Positions 1 through 12,099 of a DNA stretch of 64,000 bases are shown one piece after another. A program made the position numbers and the translations under genes. Position 1 is the stretch's first letter. Each line of letters starts with the position of its first letter. Source of the DNA: Pseudoalteromonas sp. 0303. Lineage in GTDB: Bacteria; Pseudomonadota; Gammaproteobacteria; Enterobacterales; Alteromonadaceae. The DNA lies in NCBI RefSeq assembly GCF_013349995.1, contig NZ_JABVXF010000012.1:55482-119481 (forward strand), in the 5' to 3' direction. Below the pieces are notes generated by a model. It was not told the DNA's origin and searched no databases. It saw nothing but the letters and a program-made list of their open reading frames with translations.

Positions 1-129
1 ATCACTCTTGCTTTAGGGATCGCTAAACATGAAGGCGATGGCGACTTTAACAGTTTAGCCCGTAAAGCCTCTTTAGCAGCCGCTAAAGCCAAGTCACTTG
101 GACAAAGTAGTTTTATTGCCGGCCAATAA
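1..129 (+). CDS. C-terminal end of a probable GGDEF-domain protein (partial)
   Basis: The frame starting at base 1 is open for 42 codons and stops at 127-129. The peptide begins ITLALGIAKHEGD and continues through an alanine/lysine-rich helix ending KAKSLGQSSFIAGQ. This resembles the end of a GGDEF domain, where a beta strand of the type 'vSiGiA' is followed by a helix of the type 'ADkAlYeAKkxGrN'. The usual Asp and Tyr of that helix are absent, so the domain could be degenerate. Only the tail is visible, so the function is tentative. Confidence 0.45.
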   Translation: MTLALGIAKHEGDGDFNSLARKASLAAAKAKSLGQSSFIAGQ

Positions 130-250
130 AGTTTAAAACTGCGCTAAGTCATGAAAAGCCACGCTAATCTGATGATTTAGTTATAATCAAATTGCACCCC
201 ACAGCTACAATCAAGTACACTAGTCTTTATTGCCACGATAGAGATTAATC

Positions 251-1006
251 ATGAACGAGAATCAAGAAAAGACCACGCATTTTGGCTATAAAACCGTTGC
301 TGAAAACGACAAAGCATCAATGGTTGCAGATGTATTCCACTCAGTCGCTGCAAAGTATGACGTAATGAATGATCTTATGTCGTTCGGTATTCATCGTTTA
401 TGGAAACGCCAAACTATTGCAAGTTCAGGTGTTCGCAAAGGTCACTATGTATTAGATCTTGCCGGCGGTACAGGTGATTTAACCGCTAAATTTAGTCAGC
501 TAGTAGGTGAGACCGGTCAGGTTATCTTAGGCGATATTAACTCTTCAATGCTGAAAGTTGGCCGTGAGAAACTGCGTAACCTTGGTCGTGTTGGCAATAT
601 CGAATATGTTCAAATGAATGCAGAAGCATTACCATTTCCTGATAACAGCTTTGACTTAATTACGATTGCCTTTGGTCTTCGTAACGTGACCGATAAAGAT
701 AAAGCTCTGCGTTCAATGTATCGTATTCTTAAGCCAGGTGGCCGTTTACTCGTGCTTGAGTTCTCAAAACCAGAACAAGAAATATTAAGTAAAGCCTACG
801 ATTTCTACTCATTTAATATCTTACCTAAGATGGGTGAACTGGTTGCGAATGATGGCGAGTCTTATCAATATCTTGCTGAATCAATCCGTATGCATCCAGA
901 TCAAGAAACATTAAAAGGCATGATGGAAGATGCTGGTTTTGAACAAACCAGTTATCAAAACCTTACTGGCGGTATTGTTGCCCTTCACCGTGGTTTTAAA
1001 TACTAA
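251..1006 (+). CDS. ubiE: Ubiquinone/menaquinone biosynthesis C-methyltransferase UbiE
   Basis: This 251-residue SAM-dependent methyltransferase performs the C-methylation step of ubiquinone (and menaquinone) synthesis on the cytoplasmic face of the membrane. Residues ~68-77 read [10 protein letters not shown], the SAM-binding glycine motif. The family signatures [17 protein letters not shown] (residues ~36-52) and [10 protein letters not shown] (residues ~138-147) are also present. Length matches E. coli UbiE. The ATG at 251 follows a modest GAGA ribosome site. It heads a tight same-strand series with ubiJ and ubiB, the classic gammaproteobacterial ubiE-ubiJ-ubiB order, with tat genes directly behind. 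Identification is secure. Confidence 0.97.
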   Translation: MNENQEKTTHFGYKTVAENDKASMVADVFHSVAAKYDVMNDLMSFGIHRLWKRQTIASSGVRKGHYVLDLAGGTGDLTAKFSQLVGETGQVILGDINSSMLKVGREKLRNLGRVGNIEYVQMNAEALPFPDNSFDLITIAFGLRNVTDKDKALRSMYRILKPGGRLLVLEFSKPEQEILSKAYDFYSFNILPKMGELVANDGESYQYLAESIRMHPDQETLKGMMEDAGFEQTSYQNLTGGIVALHRGFKY

Positions 1007-1034
1007 AAATTCTGTAAATTAAGTAGGTAACGCG

Positions 1035-1640
1035 ATGTTAGCAAACGCTCTGTTATCACTAGTCGAACGAATCATTAATCAACTGCTGCAGTTAGACCCC
1101 CAGTTACAGGGCAAGCTTGCAGCAATTGCTGATAAACAGCTGTTGATTGAGATACGTGATTGGCAACAGTCAATTTTGTGTGTTTACAGCGACGAGCAAA
1201 TTCACTTATACAGTACGCAAGAGCGTAGTTTTGATTGCATGATCAGCGCCGATATCGACACCTTGTTGGCGCTTAAAGATCCATCAATGCTCACGCAACT
1301 CATTCGCCAAGATAAGCTCGACTTACAAGGCGACTTAAATCTTGCACAAGGTTTTAGCAATGCGTTTGCTGAGCTTGATATTGATTGGCCAGAACATTTT
1401 TCTCGGTACATTGGCGATGCCCCAGCGCAACAGTTGTGGCTCTCTATTCAAGCTTTAAAACGTCGTGGCTCACAAACGAAAAGCAAGTTAGAAAACACCT
1501 TAACAACGCTTTGCCAAGATGAGTTAGCAGTGACTATACACCCTCTTGAGCTTGCTGAATTTAAACAGCAAAACCGCCAATTAAAAAGCCAAGTATCTCA
1601 ATTAGAGATGCGAATTAACGCGCTGTTACAGTCTCGCTAA
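1035..1640 (+). CDS. ubiJ: Ubiquinone biosynthesis accessory factor UbiJ (SCP2 domain)
   Basis: This 201-residue protein has the expected UbiJ design. An N-terminal SCP2-like lipid-binding domain (residues ~15-115) contains the pattern DCMISADIDTLLALKDPS, and a C-terminal coiled coil (residues ~165-198) contains FKQQNRQLKSQVSQLEMRI. UbiJ binds ubiquinone intermediates and helps assemble the soluble Ubi complex. It sits 28 bp after ubiE and 17 bp before ubiB, so all three are probably co-transcribed. SCP2 domains diverge strongly in sequence, so the call rests on domain order, length and neighbourhood together. Confidence 0.93.
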   Translation: MLANALLSLVERIINQLLQLDPQLQGKLAAIADKQLLIEIRDWQQSILCVYSDEQIHLYSTQERSFDCMISADIDTLLALKDPSMLTQLIRQDKLDLQGDLNLAQGFSNAFAELDIDWPEHFSRYIGDAPAQQLWLSIQALKRRGSQTKSKLENTLTTLCQDELAVTIHPLELAEFKQQNRQLKSQVSQLEMRINALLQSR

Positions 1641-1657
1641 TGCGCTAAGGAACTTGT

Positions 1658-3259
1658 GTGTCGTCTGCTCGTCTTTATTACATCACTAAAACCCTACTGA
1701 GCTATGGCTTAGACGAATTAATTCCACGTAAACGAGTGCCTTGGTTTGCCAAACTCGCCCGTGGCAGCTTATTTTGGTTACGTAACCAACATAAAGATAA
1801 ACCTGCAGGTATGCGCTTACGACTTGCTCTGCAAGAGCTTGGCCCTGTATGGATCAAGTTTGGCCAAATGCTTTCAACACGCCGTGATTTACTCCCTCAT
1901 GATGTCGCATTAGAGCTTGCACTACTACAAGATCAGGTTGAACCTTTTGAAGGTGAACTTGCCCAGCAGCTTATTGAAAAGGCGCTGGGTATTAATGATA
2001 TTAGTGAATTGTTTAGTGATTTTTCGCAAACACCTTTAGCATCAGCCTCGATTGCACAAGTTCACACGGCAACCTTAATTGATGAGCATGGCGCACCACA
2101 AGATGTAGTGATTAAGGTCATTCGCCCTAACATTAAAGAGCAAATTGATGCCGACTTAATGCTAATGCAAAAAGTCGCACGCTTAGTGGCTAAGTTATTA
2201 AAAGAAGCCAAGCGTTTACGCCCTATTGAGGTAGTAAACGAGTACAAAAAAACCTTGCTCGATGAGCTCGACTTAATGCGTGAAGGGGCGAATGCGATTC
2301 AGCTACGCCGTAACTTTGAAGACTCAGATTCACTCTACATTCCTTTTGTTTACAGTGACTACAGCCGCAGTAACGTATTAGTAATGGAGCGCATTTACGG
2401 TATTCCAGTATCTGATACCGAAGCATTGCTGGCACAAAATACCAATATGCAGCTACTAGCTGAGCGTGGTGTCGAAGTGTTTTTCACACAAGTATTTCGT
2501 GATAGTTTCTTCCACGCTGATATGCACCCAGGTAATATTTTCGTTTCTCGCGAAAACCCTCATAACCCAAAATATATTGGTATTGATTGCGGTATTGTAG
2601 GCACCCTTAATCGTGAAGATAAGCGCTATTTAGCAGAAAACTTTATTGCCTTTTTCAATCGTGATTACCGCCAAGTAGCGCAGCTACACGTTGATTCTGG
2701 CTGGGTACCCGCCGATACCAGCATTGAAGAGTTTGAATTTGCCATTCGTACTGTGTGTGAGCCAATTTTCAATAAACCACTGGCCGAAATCTCGTTTGGC
2801 CATGTGTTAGTCAACCTGTTTAATACGGCTCGTCGCTTTAATATGCAAGTTCAACCGCAATTAGTGTTACTGCAAAAGACGCTGTTGTATGTTGAAGGCC
2901 TTGGCAGACAACTGTATCCGCAGCTTGATTTATGGAAAACCGCTAAACCTTTTCTAGAAGATTGGGTCAAAGAACAAGTTGGTCCGCTTGCAGTAATGAA
3001 AAAAATGTATGCGAACTTGCCATTTTGGGCAGAAAAAATGCCTGAATTACCTGATTTAATTTATCAAAACTTAAAGCGTCAACAACAACCTGTACAATTG
3101 CCAGCGCCGCAATCTGCTAAACCTTTGTTACTCAGCATCTTTGCTGGCAGCTGCTTGATTGTTTCAGGCTTATGTTATTTGCAGCATGACTTAGTTGCCA
3201 GTGCAATTACCGCAGGCTTTGCTATAGCAGGCTTTATTGCAGCGTGGCGTAGTGCATAA
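1658..3259 (+). CDS. ubiB: Ubiquinone biosynthesis atypical kinase/ATPase UbiB
   Basis: This 533-residue member of the ABC1/ADCK/UbiB protein-kinase-like family is needed for ubiquinone synthesis and has ATPase activity. The family-defining KxGQ motif is seen as [16 protein letters not shown] (residues ~65-80). An Ala-rich nucleotide loop ([10 protein letters not shown]), a catalytic-loop-like [12 protein letters not shown] and a metal-binding GIDCGIVG follow. The C-terminal ~40 residues form two hydrophobic membrane segments, as in E. coli UbiB. The start is GTG at 1658, preceded by TAAGGA. No ATG gives a full-length protein, so the GTG start is well supported. Confidence 0.96.
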   Translation: MSSARLYYITKTLLSYGLDELIPRKRVPWFAKLARGSLFWLRNQHKDKPAGMRLRLALQELGPVWIKFGQMLSTRRDLLPHDVALELALLQDQVEPFEGELAQQLIEKALGINDISELFSDFSQTPLASASIAQVHTATLIDEHGAPQDVVIKVIRPNIKEQIDADLMLMQKVARLVAKLLKEAKRLRPIEVVNEYKKTLLDELDLMREGANAIQLRRNFEDSDSLYIPFVYSDYSRSNVLVMERIYGIPVSDTEALLAQNTNMQLLAERGVEVFFTQVFRDSFFHADMHPGNIFVSRENPHNPKYIGIDCGIVGTLNREDKRYLAENFIAFFNRDYRQVAQLHVDSGWVPADTSIEEFEFAIRTVCEPIFNKPLAEISFGHVLVNLFNTARRFNMQVQPQLVLLQKTLLYVEGLGRQLYPQLDLWKTAKPFLEDWVKEQVGPLAVMKKMYANLPFWAEKMPELPDLIYQNLKRQQQPVQLPAPQSAKPLLLSIFAGSCLIVSGLCYLQHDLVASAITAGFAIAGFIAAWRSA

Positions 3260-3335
3260 ACTAAGTGCTATTTATGTTTTGGTGAGTATAATCGAGACAA
3301 GTCTATTCGATAAATTTGAAAAAACGGAGTAACCC

Positions 3336-3575
3336 ATGGGTTTTGGTGGTATCAGTATTTGGCAATTAATCATTATTTTGGCAATCATCGTATTGTTATT
3401 TGGCACAAAAAAACTTCGTGGCATCGGCGGTGATTTAGGTAGCGCAGTAAAAGGCTTTAAAAAAGCCGTATCTGATGATGACCAAGCTAGCGCTAAAAGC
3501 GAGCAAATAGAACAAGCTTCTAACACGCAAAACAAAGAAACCGTAGAGAAAAGCAAAGACGACCATAAGGCTTAA
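3336..3575 (+). CDS. tatA: Sec-independent (Tat) protein translocase subunit TatA
   Basis: This 79-residue protein has one N-terminal transmembrane helix (residues ~7-22), the hinge [14 protein letters not shown], an amphipathic helix [11 protein letters not shown] and a charged polar tail. This is the TatA plan: it oligomerises to permit passage of folded twin-arginine substrates. The start ATG follows a strong CGGAG ribosome site. It begins the tatABC operon, with tatB six bases after its stop codon. Confidence 0.97.
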   Translation: MGFGGISIWQLIIILAIIVLLFGTKKLRGIGGDLGSAVKGFKKAVSDDDQASAKSEQIEQASNTQNKETVEKSKDDHKA

Positions 3576-3580
3576 TCAAC

Positions 3581-3913
3581 ATGGGGATGTGGGAACTTGT
3601 TGTCGTACTGATCGTGGGTCTAATTGTATTAGGCCCAGAGCGCTTGCCTGTGGCAATTCGCACGGTTAGCCGCTGGGTAAAAACCTTAAAGTCAGTCGCC
3701 AACTCAGTGAAAGCAGAAGTGAACGAAGAACTCCGTATCCATGAGCTTCACGAAAACTTAAAAAAAGCAGAGCAACAAAACTTGCAAGAACTATCTCCAG
3801 ATCTGCAAGACTCTGTAAACGAACTTCAAAAGGCTGCTCAGTCAGTCACCCACAGTTACAAAAAAGACACGCCTGAAAAAGCAGAAAGTAACAATAATGA
3901 CGAAAAAAAGTGA
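3581..3913 (+). CDS. tatB: Tat protein translocase subunit TatB
   Basis: This 110-residue protein begins MGMWELVVVLIVGLIVLGPERLPVAIRTVSRW. It has the TatB-type single N-terminal helix, the conserved Glu near the start and the LGPERLP hinge that separates TatB from TatA. An amphipathic and then coiled-coil helix follows (residues ~25-90), ending in a lysine-rich tail. TatB works with TatC as the twin-arginine signal receptor. It is somewhat shorter than the E. coli protein because its variable tail is shorter. Confidence 0.96.
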   Translation: MGMWELVVVLIVGLIVLGPERLPVAIRTVSRWVKTLKSVANSVKAEVNEELRIHELHENLKKAEQQNLQELSPDLQDSVNELQKAAQSVTHSYKKDTPEKAESNNNDEKK

Positions 3914-3963
3914 ATTTAATCTCTGCTTTTGTGGTCAATAACAATGATGATGAATAGTAAACT

Positions 3964-4704
3964 ATGACCGAGCAAGCTCACACAGGCTTTGTTGGCCACT
4001 TAATTGAGTTACGAAATCGACTCATGAAAGCTTTGTTAAGCATTTTGCTAATATTTATCGCCTTGGTGTACTTTGCCAACGATATATATAGCTTTGTTGC
4101 AGCACCACTTATTGCAAACTTGCCTAGCACTGCCACCATGATCGCAACGGATGTAACGGCACCTTTTTTTGCACCGTTTAAACTCACCTTATTTGTGGCG
4201 TTATTTGCTGCTATTCCTATGATACTGCACCAAGTTTGGAGCTTTATAGCACCTGGCTTGTATCAACATGAAAAGCGTATGCTAATGCCAATTTTGGCCT
4301 CTAGCATTTTGCTATTTTATAGTGGTATCGCATTTTGCTACTTTGTGGTGTTACCTATTATTTTAGGGTTTTTCACTAACACTGGCCCTGATATGATGAC
4401 ATTAGCGCCTGATATTAGTAGCTACTTAAGTTTTGCTTTAAAACTATTTTTTGCTTTTGGTATTGCCTTTGAAATACCAGTTGCCATCATGCTGTTATGC
4501 TGGAGTGGCGCAACAACAACAAAAAGTTTAAAAGAAAAACGACCTTATATCGTGGTAGGTGTATTTGTGGTTGCCATGTTCTTAACACCTCCTGATGTAC
4601 TGTCACAAACATTACTAGCATTACCCATGCTGTTATTATTTGAATTAGGTTTAATTTTGGCTGCATTTTATACCGCCAAACCTCAACAGGAATCAGAGGA
4701 ATAA
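3964..4704 (+). CDS. tatC: Tat protein translocase subunit TatC
   Basis: This 246-residue polytopic membrane protein is the core twin-arginine signal receptor. It starts with a cytoplasmic stretch GHLIELRNRLMKALL (the conserved H-L-x-E-L-R-x-R pattern), followed by six predicted transmembrane helices. It contains the family segments WSFIAPGLYQHEKR and LTPPDVLSQTLLALPMLLLFELG. It is the last tat gene of the operon, and the next gene starts on the base after its stop codon, which suggests co-transcription. Confidence 0.97.
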   Translation: MTEQAHTGFVGHLIELRNRLMKALLSILLIFIALVYFANDIYSFVAAPLIANLPSTATMIATDVTAPFFAPFKLTLFVALFAAIPMILHQVWSFIAPGLYQHEKRMLMPILASSILLFYSGIAFCYFVVLPIILGFFTNTGPDMMTLAPDISSYLSFALKLFFAFGIAFEIPVAIMLLCWSGATTTKSLKEKRPYIVVGVFVVAMFLTPPDVLSQTLLALPMLLLFELGLILAAFYTAKPQQESEE

Positions 4705-5244
4705 ATGAAAAAACAACTCATTCCATTAGTTGCACTGTTAACGATTACTGGCACTGCACAAGCAAACGAAGTTAACTTACAAGCACTACAAGCGTGTACT
4801 TTTGTTGAAAATGATTTTAACCGCTTACTTTGTTACGACAACGTGATGGCAGGTAAATCACTATCAAAACCTGCGACAAAAAAACAAATTGAACAACCTG
4901 TTGCAAGCTCAGCTGCAGCTGCTTCCCCAGCACCTGTTGCCGCAGCAGGAGCAACAAATGAACAAATCGTAAGAACAAAAAATGAAGACTTTGGTTTAGA
5001 GCATAAAGAAGTTGCTAAAGTAAACGATGACCAAATTAGCGCTAGTGTAAAAAGCGTGAAAAAAGCCCCTTATGGTGAACTCATCATCGAACTTGATAAT
5101 GGTCAACAATGGCGTCAAGTTGGCTCTGATAGCTTACGTCTAAAAAAACAAGATGTTGTGGTTATTGAACGTGGCGTTTTCAATTCTTTCCTTTTAAAAG
5201 TTGAAGGCCAAAACCGTTCGATTCGTGTAAAGCGCACTAACTAA
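4705..5244 (+). CDS. Small periplasmic protein of unknown function with VasI-like CYD motif
   Basis: I do not recognise this 179-residue protein as a named family. Residues 1-20 form a Sec signal peptide (MKKQLIPLVALLTITGTAQA). The mature N terminus has two cysteines in the pattern C-x(11)-CYD (CTFVENDFNRLLCYDNV), a motif also seen in some type VI-secretion-associated VasI-like and other periplasmic proteins, possibly a disulfide. An Ala/Pro linker (residues ~62-85) leads to a compact beta-rich C-terminal domain (residues ~108-178). It is tightly packed between tatC and tatD, with no gap before it and a one-base overlap (TAATG) after it. Co-expression is likely, but a role in Tat export is not shown. 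Confidence 0.75.
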   Translation: MKKQLIPLVALLTITGTAQANEVNLQALQACTFVENDFNRLLCYDNVMAGKSLSKPATKKQIEQPVASSAAAASPAPVAAAGATNEQIVRTKNEDFGLEHKEVAKVNDDQISASVKSVKKAPYGELIIELDNGQQWRQVGSDSLRLKKQDVVVIERGVFNSFLLKVEGQNRSIRVKRTN

Positions 5245-6026
5245 TGAGCATTTCGCTGGTTGATGCTGGCGTCAACTTAAGCAATCATCAATTTGATGAT
5301 ATTCATGAAGCTGTGTTACAACGTGCCGCTGAGGCAAATGTAACGCAGCTGCTTCTTATCGGCTGCGATCTGCAAAGTAGCCAAGCCTCTCTTAACCTCG
5401 CCAAACAATTTAAGCAATTTTGCACTGCAGGAATTCACCCTCATGATGCAAAAACCGCCGACGAACACCTTGAAGAACACTTAACAACGCTTAGCCAAAA
5501 CCATGAAGTAGTTGCTATTGGTGAATGTGGCCTCGATTACAATCGTGACTTTTCTCCTCGGGACGTTCAGCGCAGCGTTTTTAGACGCCAACTGCAGCTA
5601 GCTGAGCAGCTGAATATGCCAGTGTACTTGCATGAGCGAGATGCTAGTGAAGATATGCTCGCAATTTTAAGTGACTTCAAAGTACGAGGCGTATTGCACT
5701 GTTTTACAGGGGATGAAAAAGCGCTACAAAGTTACCTAGCAATGGGGCTTTATATCGGTGTTACGGGTTGGGTCTGCGATGAACGCCGTGGTGAGCAACT
5801 ACAAGCCTTAGTGCCATCAATCCCTTTAGATCGCTTGTTAATCGAGACTGATGCGCCTTTTTTAATGCCAAGAAATATTAGACCAAGACCGAAGTCTCGT
5901 CGCAATGAACCTCAGAACCTTCCTTATGTGTGTCAGCAAATTGCTGATTTAAAAGGCTGTGAATTTACTGAAGTGGCAAAACAAACTACACTAAACTTTC
6001 AGCAATTATTTTCCATAAAGGGTTAA
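5244..6026 (+). CDS. tatD: TatD-family metal-dependent DNase
   Basis: This 260-residue TIM-barrel hydrolase belongs to the TatD family, whose members have 3'-5' exonuclease activity in DNA repair and RNA turnover. Seen are AGIHPHDA (residues ~62-69), AIGECGLDYNR (catalytic Glu, ~91-101), VLHCFTG (~148-154) and the C-terminal IETDAPFLMP (~196-205). The usual N-terminal H-x-H is replaced by DAGVNLS, as also in E. coli TatD (DIGVNLT), so this is an ortholog feature, not decay. It overlaps the previous gene by one base. Confidence 0.95.
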   Translation: MSISLVDAGVNLSNHQFDDIHEAVLQRAAEANVTQLLLIGCDLQSSQASLNLAKQFKQFCTAGIHPHDAKTADEHLEEHLTTLSQNHEVVAIGECGLDYNRDFSPRDVQRSVFRRQLQLAEQLNMPVYLHERDASEDMLAILSDFKVRGVLHCFTGDEKALQSYLAMGLYIGVTGWVCDERRGEQLQALVPSIPLDRLLIETDAPFLMPRNIRPRPKSRRNEPQNLPYVCQQIADLKGCEFTEVAKQTTLNFQQLFSIKG

Positions 6027-6027
6027 G

Positions 6028-8908
<2,881 letters not shown>

Positions 8909-8998
8909 TCTAAAGTAAATGTTCTAAAAATTGGTAATTATTCCTATTTTATTAACATTTTGTATTTAATTTGTCATAGATTTTTCTTAAAGTACTGT

Positions 8999-9022
8999 GT
9001 CCCATATTGGGACTTTTATAAT
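8999..9022 (+). promoter_or_regulatory. Inverted repeat plus TATAAT upstream of the secreted nuclease
   Basis: A 6-3-6 inverted repeat (GTCCCA TAT TGGGAC, 8999-9013) lies immediately before a perfect -10 hexamer TATAAT (9017-9022), 19 bases before the nuclease start. No convincing -35 box is visible. An operator overlapping the -10/-35 spacer is plausible, but the regulator is unknown. Confidence 0.4.
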
Positions 9023-9040
9023 ACATACACGGGAAAAATA

Positions 9041-11839
9041 ATGATAAATACAAAATTAACGCCGCTCGCGCTTGTAATTGCAAGCCTGAGCGCACCTGCT
9101 TCTGCCAACCTAATCATCTCTGAATACGTTGAAGGAAGCTCTAACAATAAAGCGGTAGAGCTTTACAACACTTCTGGTGCTGAGCTATCGCTTGACGGTT
9201 ACACCATCTCTTTATACTCAAATGGTAACGGCGATCTAGCAGACCCTAATAACAGCTTAGCTTTAACCGGTACTCTTGCAGCAAATGCAACTTACGTTAT
9301 TGTTAATGCAGGCTCTGCAGATGAGTTAAAAGCCAACGCGGACACTGAATCAACAATCACTTATTTCAACGGTGATGACGCATTAGTGCTAACTAAAGAC
9401 GGTGCAATTGTTGATAGCTTTGGTCAACTGGGCGTAGATCCAGGTTCAGCATGGGACGAAGGCGGCGTATCAACACAAAATAAAACACTTCGCCGTAAAG
9501 CTACAATCACTTCAGGCCGTACTGATGCAACCTCAGCGTTTAACCCAAGCGATGAGTGGGAGCAATTCGACCAAGACGATTTCAGCAATATAGGTCAATA
9601 TGGTGAGAGCACTGAGCCAACACCTGAACCAGAGCCAGTAACTCCTCTTGAGTGTGGTGCAGAAAAAACCTTAATCAGCGCAATTCAAGGTGAAGGCGGC
9701 GACAGCCCGCTTATAGACACTGAAGTAGAAGTTGAAGGTGTTGTTACAGCTGACTTCCAAGGTGATGACCAACTAAAAGGTTTCTTCATTAGCTCACTTG
9801 CTGCTGATATTGATGAAAACCCACTTACTTCTGAGGGTGTATTCGTTTATTTCGCAGATACCGACGTTGCTGTTGGTGACCATGTGCGTGTTAAAGGTAG
9901 CGTGGCTGAATACTACAGCGCAACACAACTAGGTGATGTTAGCCAAGTTGAGATCTGTGCGACAGGTTTATCTACTGACGCAACCGCTATCACTTTACCT
10001 GTTGCTGACGTGGCAGACCTTGAAGCTTACGAAGGTATGTTAGTGACCATAGATCAACCTTTAGTCGTTAATAACAACTACGGTCTTGGTCGCTATGGTG
10101 AAGTTGACTTAGGTACTGAGCGTTTATACCAAGGTACTCAAGTTGCACTACCAGGTGATGCAGCAAATGCTGTTGAAGCTGAAAACCTGAAAAAACAAAT
10201 CTTAATCGACGATGGTTCAACAAAGCAAAACCTTGATCCTATTGCCTACCCAGGTACCGGCCTTGATGCCTATAACACGTTACGTTTAGGCGATACTGTT
10301 AATACAATTACTGGTGTAATGGGTTACAGCTTCGACCGTTACCGTATTCACCCTACAGTACAGCCTGAGTTCACTGCCACTAACCCTCGTACAGATGCAC
10401 CAGAGCTTAACGAAGGTGCAGACCTACGTGTAGCAAGCTTCAACGTATTAAACTATTTCAATGGTGATGGCCAAGGCGCAGGCTTCCCTACTAGCCGTGG
10501 TGCAGATAGCGAAGAAGAGCTGATTCGCCAAGAAGCTAAATTAGTTAGTGCAATTACAGCTATTAACGCTGATGTTATTGGCTTAATGGAAATCGAAAAT
10601 GACGGTTTCGGTGAAAATAGCGCTATTGCTAGTCTAGTATCTGCACTTAATGATGAAGATGCAGAAAATACCTACGCATTTGTTGATTTCGGTGTTGACC
10701 AAATTGGTACTGATGCAATCACAACAGCACTGATTTATCGCTCAAATAAAGTATCTGAAGTTGGTAAGGCTGCTCATACTACAGTAGAACCTTTCGATTA
10801 CAGTAATCGCCCGCCAATTGCACAAAGCTTCCAATCTCTTGAAAGCGAAGAAATCTTCACTGTTGCCGTTGCCCACCTAAAATCTAAAGGCGGCTGTGGT
10901 AGCGCTGAAGGTAATAATGCTGACTTAGGCGATGGTCAAGCATGTTGGAATGAAATCCGTGTTGCGGGTGCAAATGCATATGCTGATTGGTTAGCAACTT
11001 ACCCAACTGAAGTTGAAGATGAAGATATCATCCTAGTCGGTGATATGAACTCTTATGCGATGGAAGATCCTATCCGTGCATTCGCAGATAAAGGTCTGAA
11101 GAGTGCGGTTGCTGAACTAGACGGCGACACATTAGGTTACTCTTATAGCTTCTCTGGCCGCATTGGTAGCCTTGACCACGCACTAGTCTCTGAATCTATG
11201 CTTGCTAAAGTTGTCGCTGCTACGGATTGGCATATCAATGCCGATGAGCCAATTAGCCTAGACTACAACCTTGAGTATAAGTCATCGACACAACAAGCTA
11301 GCCTATACGCTGACAATGCATACCGCGCATCTGATCACGACCCAGTGATTGTTGATATTCAATCTGCAGAGCCTATTCCTGCAGAGCAGGCACCAGTAAT
11401 CGAAGCGAGTCAATCATTCGAAATCGTAGAAAATAGTGAAATTGGCGCTGTGATTGGCCAACTGCTTTTCTCTGATGGTGATGCTGATTACACCCCAGTA
11501 GTAAGCTTTAGCATTGAAGGTGAGCATGCTGATGCGATTGCAATCAGTGCTGCAGGTGAAATCACAGTGGCTAAAGAGCTAGACTTCGAAGAAGAAGACA
11601 AGCTTACGCTGATGATCCGTGCAGAAGATAGCGCTGGTAACCTATCAGAAGCACAACTGCTATACATCAACATCACAAACGATGAAGCTGATGATGAAGC
11701 AGAAGATGTAGCTGAAGATGTAGCTGAAGAAGTTGAAGAAGAAACAGAAGAAGAGTCAAAAGACGATGATTCTGGTTCATTTGCTTGGTTAAGCTTACTT
11801 GCTTTACCATTTGCACTTCGTCGTCGAATGAAAAAATAA
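9041..11839 (+). CDS. Secreted ExeM-type endonuclease/exonuclease/phosphatase nuclease with GlyGly-CTERM-like tail
   Basis: The likely start is ATG 9041, not an upstream in-frame ATG. It follows GGGA and opens with a signal peptide (MINTKLTPLALVIASLSAPASA), giving 932 residues. Domains in order: a lamin-tail domain (~25-165, beginning LIISEYVEGSSNNKAVELYN), an OB-fold-like region (~205-420), an EEP nuclease domain (~440-790, with NVLNYF, LMEIEND, VGDMNSY and a final SDHDPV), a cadherin-like repeat (~800-885) and an acidic linker. The C-terminal tail SGSFAWLSLLALPFALRRRMKK has the small-residue, hydrophobic and Arg-rich arrangement of GlyGly-CTERM signals processed by rhombosortase. Related ExeM proteins degrade extracellular DNA for nutrient use and biofilm remodelling. 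Confidence 0.9.
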   Translation: MINTKLTPLALVIASLSAPASANLIISEYVEGSSNNKAVELYNTSGAELSLDGYTISLYSNGNGDLADPNNSLALTGTLAANATYVIVNAGSADELKANADTESTITYFNGDDALVLTKDGAIVDSFGQLGVDPGSAWDEGGVSTQNKTLRRKATITSGRTDATSAFNPSDEWEQFDQDDFSNIGQYGESTEPTPEPEPVTPLECGAEKTLISAIQGEGGDSPLIDTEVEVEGVVTADFQGDDQLKGFFISSLAADIDENPLTSEGVFVYFADTDVAVGDHVRVKGSVAEYYSATQLGDVSQVEICATGLSTDATAITLPVADVADLEAYEGMLVTIDQPLVVNNNYGLGRYGEVDLGTERLYQGTQVALPGDAANAVEAENLKKQILIDDGSTKQNLDPIAYPGTGLDAYNTLRLGDTVNTITGVMGYSFDRYRIHPTVQPEFTATNPRTDAPELNEGADLRVASFNVLNYFNGDGQGAGFPTSRGADSEEELIRQEAKLVSAITAINADVIGLMEIENDGFGENSAIASLVSALNDEDAENTYAFVDFGVDQIGTDAITTALIYRSNKVSEVGKAAHTTVEPFDYSNRPPIAQSFQSLESEEIFTVAVAHLKSKGGCGSAEGNNADLGDGQACWNEIRVAGANAYADWLATYPTEVEDEDIILVGDMNSYAMEDPIRAFADKGLKSAVAELDGDTLGYSYSFSGRIGSLDHALVSESMLAKVVAATDWHINADEPISLDYNLEYKSSTQQASLYADNAYRASDHDPVIVDIQSAEPIPAEQAPVIEASQSFEIVENSEIGAVIGQLLFSDGDADYTPVVSFSIEGEHADAIAISAAGEITVAKELDFEEEDKLTLMIRAEDSAGNLSEAQLLYINITNDEADDEAEDVAEDVAEEVEEETEEESKDDDSGSFAWLSLLALPFALRRRMKK

Positions 11840-11857
11840 ACGACACAGCTTATGAAT

Positions 11858-11884
11858 AAGGCCGCATTTCGCGGCCTTTTTTAT
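11858..11884 (+). terminator. Rho-independent terminator after the nuclease gene
   Basis: The stem AAGGCCGC / GCGGCCTT has a short ATTTC loop and is followed by a run of T, beginning 19 bases after the stop codon. Confidence 0.9.
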
Positions 11885-11934
11885 TTCAGTTCACTTAATT
11901 TAGCATTATTGAGACTTGCTAGTATTAGGCTTTA

Positions 11935-12094
11935 TACCAATTAGCTTAATTAAGTGGTCTATTTTGAGGCAATAAAACCTCGTTGATAACAAGGCAAAAA
12001 TTTCGTTATTTAGTTGTTCTAAATCAGAAATTTTTAACGCCGTTAGCGACAGGTTTAATCCCTCAAAATGATTAAGTATTATTGCGGATTGGTA
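11935..12094. repeat. MITE-like Alteromonadales intergenic repeat (about 160 bp)
   Basis: The segment is bounded by inverted TACCAAT ... ATTGGTA. Its outer ~40 bases form an imperfect inverted repeat, with both arms sharing TTTTGAGG inside. The interior can also fold (AAATTTC ... GAAATTT around TTATTTAG). It carries no ORF and lies between convergent gene ends. From memory, sequences of the type TACCAAT...TTAATTAAGTGGTC recur in Pseudoalteromonas and related genomes; that recurrence is recalled and not tested here. Confidence 0.65.
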
Positions 12095-12099
12095 TTACA

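Noticed and set aside
5244..5300. Apparent loss of the H-x-H metal motif in TatD
   Set aside because: E. coli TatD shows the same replacement (DIGVNLT), so it is normal for this ortholog group.
8960..9040. 27-residue N-terminal extension of the secreted nuclease
   Set aside because: It would bury the signal peptide and covers the TATAAT box; ATG 9041 has a ribosome site.
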